Origin: Thermoplasmata archaeon
Lineage (GTDB): Archaea > Thermoplasmatota > B47-G6 > B47-G6B > 47-G6
DNA length: 5,775 nt
Direction: 5' to 3'
Assembly: GCA_003663565.1 (NCBI GenBank)
Contig: QMTT01000068.1
Span: 1-5,775 of the forward strand
Shown in pieces: positions 1 through 5,276 of this stretch; the first letter of the stretch is position 1; the number at the start of each line of letters is the position of its first letter. Below the pieces are notes generated by a model that had not been told where the DNA came from, made no database searches, and saw only the letters and a program-made list of their open reading frames with translations. The translations under genes and the position numbers were made by a program.

Positions 1-182
1 GGATTCTCAAGATAAATTTCTATACTATCTCCTGATGCTACTGATTTAAATCTTTTTGTAATCATAAATGCTTGTTCACTTATAATCTTCTCTCTCATCC
101 AATTCGCTACTGAAAGTTTTCCATCTATCGTCATTCCTTCAACGAGTTTATTTAAAGCAGTTCTTACAGTATAATCAACCAC
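1..182 (-). CDS. Unrecognised virion-module protein, N-terminal 60 residues (cut by window edge)
   Basis: A GTG start at 182-180 opens a frame that stays open to the left edge, giving 60 residues that begin MVDYTVRTALNKLVEGMTID. The start is chosen because a perfect Shine-Dalgarno GGAGGTGAT (187-195) lies 4 bases before it; no ATG has a comparable site. The next in-frame ATG, residue 17, would remove a well-formed helix. The gene begins 5 bases after the adaptor stop, so the two are probably cotranscribed and translationally coupled. The visible part reads as an amphipathic helix (residues 5-15), a second helical stretch (25-38), then a beta-like run (AFMITKRFKSVASGDSIEIY). I do not recognise the family. 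In this position many head-tail viruses encode a head-closure or tail-completion protein, or a virion-surface protein. That is context only. Confidence 0.72.
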   Translation of the reverse strand, partial: MVDYTVRTALNKLVEGMTIDGKLSVANWMREKIISEQAFMITKRFKSVASGDSIEIYLEN

Positions 183-186
183 TTAT

Positions 187-195
187 ATCACCTCC
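187..195 (-). promoter_or_regulatory. Shine-Dalgarno site deciding a GTG start
   Basis: GGAGGTGAT on the minus strand is fully complementary to the 16S rRNA tail AUCACCUCC. It sits inside the last codons of the adaptor gene (its TGA stop at 188-190 is part of the site), 4 bases before the GTG at 182. It is the strongest ribosome binding site in the window and is the main reason for calling the partial gene at the left edge. Confidence 0.85.
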
Positions 196-1042
196 ATCCA
201 TCAATTATGTATGGCGAAACATATCTCTTTAAGATTTGATTTACTTCTTCTTTCCATAGTTGTATTTTCTGGTTGAAATCTACTCTCTGGCTTTCTCCTG
301 ATGGTAGCATTACTACTGATTCTTCGTTTTCCAATAAACTTATTGCTGTTAAGAGAATTACTGCTCTCTGGATGTCATGAGGAATGTATTCCTGCGTTGT
401 GTAGGATACTCTTACTGCGTCTTTGCTTGGTGGAGATATGAAAAATGGTGAGAAGAATGAGTATAGAAAGATAAGTCCTTTTTCTTTTTGAGACCACCAA
501 TATCCTTTTCTACTTTCTTCAGGATAATCTACTAAAATATCTCTCCATTCGTTTCCATTCCACACTTCTATCTTATTCCATTCTTTTACAGGAAAGTATT
601 TGACCGATACTACCCAACCGTCCCAATCATATCTATAAACAGGAGTGCAGTATTCTTCAACGATTTTGGTTTCTCTGAATTTTCTTTTAGTTACATTCTC
701 AACATAATCTTCATACTGTAAAATTCGTTCTGGAGTGTCAGGAAATTTGTTTAGAAGTTCTTGCTTTGATACATTCAGAAGAGTTGCTACCTGTTCCACA
801 CTTGCTATTTTGTTTTCTATTCCGTATCCGAAGTTATAAGTGTCTGTTTCTTCAGTTGTTGTGGAGTTGTAAAATGAGTATTTGTAATAGTATGAGGAGG
901 AACCGGTTTCGTCATAATACCATTTCTGATAATCTATCGTATCGTGAAGAGTAAATGTATTTCCATCTTCGCTTCTATATATCTTTATCTTATCGTATCC
1001 TGTATTCGGTCTTCCAACCGCAAAGTAAATGTATGCTCCCAT
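188..1042 (-). CDS. Head-tail adaptor (HK97 gp6/SPP1 gp15-like) with N-terminal FN3-like domain
   Basis: The protein has 284 residues, much longer than the roughly 100-residue gp6/gp15-type adaptors that form a ring under the portal and join it to the tail. Residues 1-70 look like a fibronectin type III beta sandwich: KIKIYRSEDGNTFTLHDTI, then a Tyr-rich strand pair ending YYYKYSFYN and a TTTEETDTY strand. Residues 78-125 are helical (SVEQVATLLNVSKQELLNKF, then YEDYVENVTKRKFRE), the usual opening of adaptor proteins. Residues 126-213 are beta-rich (EYCTPVY, YFPVKEWNKIEVW, AVRVSYT). Residues 219-274 give the closing helices, including IPHDIQRAVILLTAISLLEN. The ATG overlaps the upstream TAA stop as TAATG with only a weak SD, so coupled translation is likely. 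The adaptor call rests on domain pattern and position. The FN3 reading is inference from strand pattern. Confidence 0.78.
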   Translation of the reverse strand: MGAYIYFAVGRPNTGYDKIKIYRSEDGNTFTLHDTIDYQKWYYDETGSSSYYYKYSFYNSTTTEETDTYNFGYGIENKIASVEQVATLLNVSKQELLNKFPDTPERILQYEDYVENVTKRKFRETKIVEEYCTPVYRYDWDGWVVSVKYFPVKEWNKIEVWNGNEWRDILVDYPEESRKGYWWSQKEKGLIFLYSFFSPFFISPPSKDAVRVSYTTQEYIPHDIQRAVILLTAISLLENEESVVMLPSGESQRVDFNQKIQLWKEEVNQILKRYVSPYIIDGWR

Positions 1043-1272
1043 TACCTACTACCTTTTTTCCTTCTTCCTACTTTCTTTGGTTTCTCTTCTTTAGGTTCTT
1101 CTTTCTCTTCCTTAACTTCAATTTCAAGAATCTTAGGATACTGGTTCAGTAGGTCTTGTGCTGTATCATTGTCTATCTCACTCCAGAATTTGTAAAGAGT
1201 TACAACCGCTCCTTTTGATGTTTGTAATGTTGCCACAGACAAAGGATATTCTTTCTTCAACCTTATCTTCAT
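1042..1272 (-). CDS. Small head-module protein with charged Lys/Glu tail, function unknown
   Basis: A 76-residue protein. Residues 1-50 form a compact, probably folded part (KEYPLSVATLQTSKGAVVTLYKFW, then a helix SEIDNDTAQDLLNQYP and a strand ILEIEV). Residues 53-76 are a low-complexity charged tail: Glu/Lys repeats, then a strongly basic end GRRKKGSR. The ATG is preceded by GGTGATG with a 4-base gap, a good SD. The stop overlaps the adaptor start (TAATG). Small proteins with a short beta domain and a Lys-rich tail often follow the capsid gene in head-tail viruses, but I cannot name the family. A capsid accessory or DNA-contacting neck role is guesswork. The gene probably followed the capsid gene directly before the endonuclease arrived. 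Confidence 0.82.
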   Translation of the reverse strand: MKIRLKKEYPLSVATLQTSKGAVVTLYKFWSEIDNDTAQDLLNQYPKILEIEVKEEKEEPKEEKPKKVGRRKKGSR

Positions 1273-1284
1273 TAGGCATCACCA

Positions 1285-1302
1285 AGAGATATTATCCTCT
1301 CT
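1285..1302 (-). promoter_or_regulatory. Small hairpin just upstream of an SD site
   Basis: On the minus strand AGAGA (1302-1298) and TCTCT (1289-1285) can pair around an 8-base loop GGATAATA. The 3' arm ends one base before the TGGTGATG ribosome binding site of the 76-residue gene. A five-pair stem is weak, so any effect on initiation is speculative. Confidence 0.3.
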
Positions 1303-1318
1303 ATTCCTTTTATTTCTT
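1303..1318 (-). repeat. Post-stop 16-bp repeat, copy 1
   Basis: AAGAAATAAAAGGAAT on the minus strand. The first two bases are the end of the endonuclease TAA stop; the rest lies in the spacer before the 76-residue gene. An exact copy lies at 5259-5274, also just after a stop codon. AT-rich purine sequence lowers the significance. Confidence 0.55.
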
Positions 1319-1973
1319 ACTTACTGAGAAGATTTAGTTTTTCTTCAATTTGTTTTAGTTCTTCTTTCATTTTTTCTTTTAATTCAGTTGATACATCTTT
1401 TCTATTAATAGTCATTTGTAAATAGATTTTTCTATTTACTAAATTGATTATTTCTTCACTAATACCATATTCTCTTGGGTCTATCTTTATTAGTTTCTTC
1501 GCTTGTCTTCCGTGTAATTCTAATAATTTGTTTCTTAAATTGTAAAGATATTCCAAATCTTCTACAGTATAGTGAATATGTCTTCCCCATTTTCCTCTTT
1601 TCTTTTCTTCTTGAAATTTAATTACTTCTTCAATAATCTCAATTTCTCCCTTCTTTATACATATGTCTTTGATAAGAGGAAGTAGTTTCTTCAATCCTGT
1701 TGTATAAATTGTTACGACTATTTGGTCTTTTGCTTCTTTTCTTTTTCTTAGATTCTTTCCATATTTTTTTATTCCAATTTTTTCAAATATTGAAATAATT
1801 TTATTTATCATTTCTTCATTCGTATTTACTATACTTAATCGTGGCTCAACTCTTATTCTTACTCCATAATACTTTGTCTTTCTCTTTAATAATCTTATAG
1901 TAAAACACCCTTCTCCATCTATTATTCCTGCTAACCATCCTATCTCAAAAGGAGATGCTTTTTCGTTTTCCAT
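1317..1973 (-). CDS. Free-standing LAGLIDADG homing endonuclease
   Basis: A 218-residue DNA endonuclease expected to cut a long, specific site in genomes that lack this gene, so that repair copies the gene in. The family motif is plain at residues 13-22, WLAGIIDGEG, with Glu21 in the catalytic acidic position. A typical beta-rich DNA-binding stretch follows (VRIRVEPRLSIVNTNEEMIN, residues 38-57). Only one clear LAGLIDADG motif is present, so it should act as a homodimer. Residues 132-160 are helical and basic (YTVEDLEYLYNLRNKLLEL). Residues 180-218 are a charged helix that could form a coiled coil, an extension I do not associate with the minimal family. It lies 69 bases after the intact capsid gene and is not inside an intron or intein. 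Its DNA is visibly more AT-rich than the capsid gene, and its start lacks an SD, unlike nearly all its neighbours. Both points suggest separate acquisition. Confidence 0.94.
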   Translation of the reverse strand: MENEKASPFEIGWLAGIIDGEGCFTIRLLKRKTKYYGVRIRVEPRLSIVNTNEEMINKIISIFEKIGIKKYGKNLRKRKEAKDQIVVTIYTTGLKKLLPLIKDICIKKGEIEIIEEVIKFQEEKKRGKWGRHIHYTVEDLEYLYNLRNKLLELHGRQAKKLIKIDPREYGISEEIINLVNRKIYLQMTINRKDVSTELKEKMKEELKQIEEKLNLLSK

Positions 1974-1984
1974 AATAATATAAT

Positions 1985-2004
1985 AAAAAAGAAGAAATAA
2001 AAAA
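1985..2004 (-). terminator. Candidate oligo-T terminator after the capsid gene
   Basis: The spacer after the capsid stop carries two TTTTTT tracts on the transcribed-sense strand (2004-1999 and 1990-1985), separated by ATTTCTTC. There is no GC-rich hairpin, so a bacterial intrinsic terminator is unlikely. Archaeal RNA polymerases can stop at such tracts alone. Partial termination here would favour high capsid mRNA relative to downstream genes. No other spacer in the window has paired T6 tracts. Confidence 0.4.
1992..2002 (-). repeat. Short inverted copy flanking the endonuclease
   Basis: Plus-strand AAGAAATAAAA here is the exact reverse complement of TTTTATTTCTT at 1308-1318, so the endonuclease gene is bracketed by an 11-bp inverted repeat. 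The sequence is low in complexity, and chance is a real possibility. Confidence 0.35.
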
Positions 2005-2014
2005 TTTATGTTTC
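2002..2014 (-). promoter_or_regulatory. Candidate TATA-type promoter for the endonuclease
   Basis: The minus strand reads GAAAC then ATAAATTT, resembling an archaeal BRE plus TATA box, centred about 33 bases before the endonuclease ATG. With archaeal spacing of about 25 bases to the start site, the mRNA would be nearly leaderless, which would explain why the gene has no SD. A bacterial reading also exists in the same spacer (ATGACA, 17 bases, TAAATT), so this element does not settle the host. Confidence 0.35.
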
Positions 2015-2042
2015 TTTAAGTGTCATGTCATAGTTTGTGTTT

Positions 2043-3179
2043 TTAAACAATATCCCTTATTTTCGCTTGGGCTTTCATAAACCTACAGACAACTTCTCCT
2101 GCAGTCCTGTAAACTCCTTTTACCTTGAAACCTCCTGCAATGAATGGGTCTCTGGTCTCGTAGTATTCAGTTGGTCTCAGAACGCTGAAGGACAATCTTG
2201 GAACGCCGAATCCTTCTGGGTCGCTGGTATCAAGGATGTAAATCCTGCTTATTCCGTCAACCGGTGCGTCCTGAGTTGTGAATATTGGTATTCCGTAGAG
2301 GCAAGATACCTTCACTCCTGCGTCAATTCCTTCTGCTGTCTCTACTCCGTTCACTGTAATCTGGACATTTCCTTGTGTGAGGTAGTCATCATATCTTACG
2401 AAGTTCATGTAAAGTCCGAGTATCTTTGCATAGGTATCGTATCCTGTGAGCATTACTGTTGGCTGTCCTCCTGCTTTCTTCACATTAGAAAGTGTCTCTC
2501 GTATGATTTCGTCTGAGAGGTTTCTGTTGGTTCCGCCGTTGTGGTTGATTGTTGCATCCGCCCAAGTTGCTGATGTGTGTCTGTCAATTCCGTAAATGTC
2601 AACATCAGTTGCATCGCTCACAAGTGTGGATTCTGGGTATCCTGAAACTACCCTGTCAAGAGATTCAAAGTTGTATCCTGCTGGTGTATCCACATCAGTC
2701 ATAAGCATTTTGTTGATGTGTCGTGCGTGTTCTGTTGCGAAGTAGTTCCTCATTTCATCAACGCTTCCGTAGATGTCATCTGCTCCAATCTCTGCAAGTT
2801 GGCTCATGATGTCGCTGAGTTCAAAACTGTGTGCTACCTGCTTTGGAGTTGTCTTAACTACCTGAACAGTAGGTCTTGTTGCGGATGGTATGCTTCCGTC
2901 TTCTGCAATTCCTCCAGTTCCAAGTGTGTTAGCAAAGTCTGTAATCACTCTCCATCCGCTTCTGCTCCATGTTACTTTTGGCAGGAGACCGAATGCGTTG
3001 GATTCTCTGTTCAACTGTGCCCAGGCATAAGCACCATAGATAGGATTAAAGTAGTATGGAGTTTGGTCAGTTGTAATTGCTCCTGCTTCTTTTATAACTT
3101 CAATGTCATCTACCACGAAAGGATGTCCGCCATATCCTTTATAAAACAGTTCAAGGTCTGCAAGTGTCAATCTTCTCAT
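2043..3179 (-). CDS. Major capsid protein, HK97 fold
   Basis: A 378-residue protein forming the icosahedral shell. It fits the HK97-fold layout: N-terminal arm (about 1-55), then the family-typical LNRESNAFGLLPK with WSRSGWRV (56-78). An extended loop region (about 85-118) contains GTGGIAEDGSIPSATRPTVQ, followed by FELSDIMSQLA. A spine helix with EMRNYFATEHARHINKMLM (142-160) comes next. The A domain follows, with QPTVMLTGYDTYAKI (239-253) and CLYGIPIFTTQDAP (293-306), and then the closing strands RIYILDTSDPEGFGVPRLSFSVLRPTEYYE. The ATG has an excellent SD, GAGGTGAT (3185-3192), which overlaps the stop of the scaffold gene, so the two are coupled. The gene is visibly richer in G+C than its neighbours, plausibly from selection on a highly expressed gene. 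No obvious scaffold-like domain precedes the arm, in line with a separate scaffold gene. Family-level confidence is high. Confidence 0.9.
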   Translation of the reverse strand: MRRLTLADLELFYKGYGGHPFVVDDIEVIKEAGAITTDQTPYYFNPIYGAYAWAQLNRESNAFGLLPKVTWSRSGWRVITDFANTLGTGGIAEDGSIPSATRPTVQVVKTTPKQVAHSFELSDIMSQLAEIGADDIYGSVDEMRNYFATEHARHINKMLMTDVDTPAGYNFESLDRVVSGYPESTLVSDATDVDIYGIDRHTSATWADATINHNGGTNRNLSDEIIRETLSNVKKAGGQPTVMLTGYDTYAKILGLYMNFVRYDDYLTQGNVQITVNGVETAEGIDAGVKVSCLYGIPIFTTQDAPVDGISRIYILDTSDPEGFGVPRLSFSVLRPTEYYETRDPFIAGGFKVKGVYRTAGEVVCRFMKAQAKIRDIV

Positions 3180-3190
3180 TTCTTATCACC

Positions 3191-3631
3191 TCACAATCTT
3201 TGTTTTATCTCAACGATGGATTTGACATTTCCCTTAAGAATCTCTGTGATAAGGTCAGCATGTGCTTTGTTAATCTCAAATTTCTTTCCTTTAACCACTT
3301 GTTTTACTGTGTCTTCCTCTGCTCTCTGTTCTGTTTCTTCTGGAGTATCTACTGGTGGCTGTCCTTCATTTTCCTCTGGAATCATTTCATCCTGTTCCTC
3401 TCTTTCGGTAGAAACTTCCTCTTTTGCTGTCTCTTCTACTTCCTGTGGTTCTGCTTCTGCCTCTTCCTGCGTCTGTGCTGAAGATATCAGAGTTTCAAGT
3501 TTTTCAATAAGTGCTCTGAGTTCGGATACTGTCTCTTTAATTTCGTCAACATCTTTCTCAATCTTAACGATTCTTGAAATGACAGGTTCTTTATCGTTCT
3601 TCTTCACATTTACCTTAAGGATTCTTCCCAT
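3191..3631 (-). CDS. Putative capsid scaffolding protein
   Basis: A 146-residue, strongly charged, probably elongated protein. Residues 18-50 form a heptad-patterned coiled coil (IVKIEKDVDEIKETVSELRA continuing to LIS). Residues 52-108 are a disordered acidic linker dominated by Glu, with Gln, Thr and Pro. Residues 109-146 turn basic and helical (KQVVKGKKFEINKAHADLIT, then ILKGNVKSIVEIKQRL). Coiled coil, acidic linker and basic C-terminal helix is the usual build of phage scaffolds, whose C-terminal helices grip the capsid protein. Position between protease and capsid gene supports this, and the flexible linker would be an easy protease target. There is no sequence motif that proves the role. 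The ATG is set by GGAGGTG (3638-3644), which overlaps the TAG stop of the protease gene. Confidence 0.75.
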   Translation of the reverse strand: MGRILKVNVKKNDKEPVISRIVKIEKDVDEIKETVSELRALIEKLETLISSAQTQEEAEAEPQEVEETAKEEVSTEREEQDEMIPEENEGQPPVDTPEETEQRAEEDTVKQVVKGKKFEINKAHADLITEILKGNVKSIVEIKQRL

Positions 3632-3643
3632 GCGTTACACCTC

Positions 3644-5227
3644 CTACTTCAGATATGCTATCATGGATTTTATTACCGACTTCTTCAAATCTTCACAGCA
3701 GTTCTGTTTAAGTATCTGCAAATCGTTCAGTAGTATGTCTCTGTCATTCACGAAATACTTGTTTGCCAATATCTGCAACTTAGTTATGTCAATATTTCCT
3801 TTTAATGCTTTCTCTAATTGCATTAGGAATTCTCGTCTTCCTGAAAGTGCTTGGTTTACTAATTCAAGTGCTTCGTCATAATCCAAATTGTATCTAAATA
3901 CAAGTTCCCATGCTACTTCTTCTTCGCTGTATCCCTGTTCTAATAGTTCAATTGCATACTCAAATACTTCTTCTGCGTATCCTTGTTTATTCGTTTCTAT
4001 CTCTCTTATCCTGTCCTCATACTTGCTCGTCAGTTCGTCCATAATTAATGAAACCTGAGACCATGAGAGGTTGTATTTCCACTTGATTTCTTCTTCTATG
4101 CTTTCAAGGAGTTCGTAGAGTTCGTCTTTCGTGTCTATGTAATCAATTGAGTTAAGGAACATATTTTCTGCGTATTGTAATACTTCCTGTCCTTCATTTC
4201 TTAGCCAAAGTTCGTCTTCTTCTGAATACTGTTTCTTCTTCCCTTCTGTCTGCCAGTAGATTTTTCCACATACTTTTCTTGCTGTTTCTTCATCATATCC
4301 CTGTTCTTCCATCATAGTTCTTACACAATCGTCAAAATCTTTAAATCCTGCGAATGGTTTTTGAATCTCCTTTCCTTTCTTCTCGTCTTTTACTCCTGCG
4401 AGATATGCCGCAAGTATTTTTCTTTCTTCTTCTGTTAGTTCTTCTCCTCTTGCTATCTTTGAGTATATCCTTGAGATTATCTCGTCAGAATCTACCGTTT
4501 CTTTGTTTATCTGTTCTAAGATTTCGTTGAGTTCTGATTTTGTTATTTCGTCAAAATCTTTCTTAACATAATAACGGATGTATCCACAGATTCTCTTTGC
4601 TGATTCAAGAGAGTATCCTTCATTCATCATTGCTCTTACACATCCACAGAATCTGGATTTCTTGCTTGGGTCGTCTGGACAGGTCATTTCCTTGAACCTT
4701 CCATCTTCGGTCAGATATCTGCTATCCACTTTCAGTATTTCATTGCTCTTTGCCACAATATTTACTTCTTCTATTAGAGCATAAGGGTTTGCTGGTTCTT
4801 CTACGATTGAGAATTCAAATCCTTCAATATCTTCTAAGATTCTTGCTCCGTTTCCATTTCCTAAATCTTTCCATGATTGTTTCTTTGCTATTCCTCCAAA
4901 TGAAATTCCTTTTAGTTTTCCTGTTTTGATTTCATTCCAAACTTTATCGTCAAAGTCATAATCGTCAAATACCTTTATGGTTAGGAATAGACCTTCCTTT
5001 CCTGTTTCTGGATGTTCTTTAAACTCGTAGTTGAGGATTTTTCCTATCGGTTTGTTTGTGTGTTTATACATTACAAATCCGCCTCTATCCATTAGAATAG
5101 GCATTATCTTTTTGAGTTCGGACATTGGAATTATTTCTCCATCTTTATCAATACATTCAACGCTTGCCCATGCTGTAATTATTCTTTCATCTTCGTTCAG
5201 TATTTCCATGCTAAGAGGTTTTGGCAT
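3644..5227 (-). CDS. XkdF-like prohead protease (S78-type) with long Cys-repeat and helical extension
   Basis: A 527-residue protein. Residues 5-157 match the XkdF-like/prohead serine protease domain: ITAWASVECIDKDGEIIP, then MYKHTNKPIGKI with likely catalytic His56, then GKLKGISFGG with likely catalytic Ser109. FEFSIVEEPANPYA (138-150) is the family's closing strand, with Glu143/144 a possible third catalytic residue. Such enzymes cleave scaffold and capsid parts inside the prohead. The remaining 370 residues are not protease. Two related Cys modules occur (193-222 and 299-328; CVRAMM/CVRTMM, GY, CG), joined by a Lys/Glu-rich helical linker. A long acidic helical region (335-527) contains a third GY-helix unit without Cys (424-460). 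An additional Cys pair, C183 and C194, precedes module 1. The SD AGAGGTGG (5232-5239) fixes the first ATG rather than Met7. The extension could be a second assembly function fused to the enzyme. That is inference. Confidence 0.87.
   Translation of the reverse strand: MPKPLSMEILNEDERIITAWASVECIDKDGEIIPMSELKKIMPILMDRGGFVMYKHTNKPIGKILNYEFKEHPETGKEGLFLTIKVFDDYDFDDKVWNEIKTGKLKGISFGGIAKKQSWKDLGNGNGARILEDIEGFEFSIVEEPANPYALIEEVNIVAKSNEILKVDSRYLTEDGRFKEMTCPDDPSKKSRFCGCVRAMMNEGYSLESAKRICGYIRYYVKKDFDEITKSELNEILEQINKETVDSDEIISRIYSKIARGEELTEEERKILAAYLAGVKDEKKGKEIQKPFAGFKDFDDCVRTMMEEQGYDEETARKVCGKIYWQTEGKKKQYSEEDELWLRNEGQEVLQYAENMFLNSIDYIDTKDELYELLESIEEEIKWKYNLSWSQVSLIMDELTSKYEDRIREIETNKQGYAEEVFEYAIELLEQGYSEEEVAWELVFRYNLDYDEALELVNQALSGRREFLMQLEKALKGNIDITKLQILANKYFVNDRDILLNDLQILKQNCCEDLKKSVIKSMIAYLK
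3848..3958 (-). other. Encoded helical unit resembling the Cys modules but without Cys
   Basis: Residues 424-460 of the protease protein contain YAIELLEQGYSEEEVAWELV and then YNLDYDEALELVNQAL. The block LLEQGYSEEEVA echoes MMEEQGYDEETA of Cys module 2, but both cysteines are absent. It may be a diverged third copy or simply a common helix-turn-helix hairpin of the UBA type. Confidence 0.4.
4244..4333 (-). repeat. Cys module 2 of the protease extension
   Basis: Residues 299-328: CVRTMMEEQGYDEETARKVC followed by GKIYW, two cysteines (301 and 320) 18 residues apart. It aligns with module 1 at 4562-4651 in protein and partly in DNA (TGTGTAAGA, then ATGATG shared in frame). It is preceded by an aromatic FAGFKDFDD lead-in. 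Confidence 0.75.
4562..4651 (-). repeat. Cys module 1 of the protease extension
   Basis: Residues 193-222: FCGCVRAMMNEGYSLESAKR then ICGYIRYYV. Cys196 and Cys214 are 17 residues apart and correspond to the Cys301/Cys320 pair of module 2. Two further cysteines (183 and 194) lie just before, so this copy has four in total and could bind a metal ion or form disulfides. That function is inference. Confidence 0.75.
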
Positions 5228-5239
5228 GATACCACCTCT

Positions 5240-5257
5240 TGCTTATTTATGCTTATT
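5240..5257 (-). repeat. Tandem 8-bp direct repeat in the spacer before the protease gene
   Basis: The plus strand has TGCTTATT at 5240-5247 and again at 5250-5257, a 10-base period (minus strand AATAAGCATAAATAAGCA). One helical turn of spacing is compatible with a protein binding site. The middle also reads CATAAATA, a TATA-like word, but it is only about 20 bases before the ATG and beside the SD, so it is poorly placed as a promoter. Confidence 0.35.
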
Positions 5258-5258
5258 C

Positions 5259-5274
5259 ATTCCTTTTATTTCTT
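5259..5274 (-). repeat. Post-stop 16-bp repeat, copy 2
   Basis: AAGAAATAAAAGGAAT on the minus strand, beginning 2 bases after the TAA stop (5279-5277) of the MuF-like gene. It is identical to 1303-1318, which follows the endonuclease stop. These are two of the few true spacers in the window. Confidence 0.55.
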
Positions 5275-5276
5275 TC

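Noticed and set aside
944..1195. Overlapping hydrophobic plus-strand frames opposite the small Lys/Glu-rich gene and the adaptor start
   Set aside because: Same artefact of Lys/Glu-rich coding on the minus strand; no ribosome binding site.
2037..2516. A 159-codon plus-strand frame opposite the capsid gene 3' end
   Set aside because: Shadow of the capsid gene; Cys/Ser/Tyr/Val-rich without domain features or an SD.
1317..3179. Possibility that the endonuclease lies in an intron or intein of the capsid gene
   Set aside because: The capsid protein is complete with a normal C-terminus and its own stop. The endonuclease has its own start, and no splicing motifs or split coding sequence are seen.
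3164..3481. A plus-strand frame rich in Phe, Leu and Cys that looks like a membrane protein
   Set aside because: It is the reverse of the Glu/Lys-rich scaffold gene, which automatically yields hydrophobic codons on the other strand.
2718..3881. A 387-codon plus-strand open frame lying across the capsid, scaffold and protease genes
   Set aside because: It is antisense to three well-supported genes, has no SD before its ATG, and its product is a Ser/Cys/Phe-rich sequence typical of a shadow frame opposite acidic and Glu-rich coding sequence.
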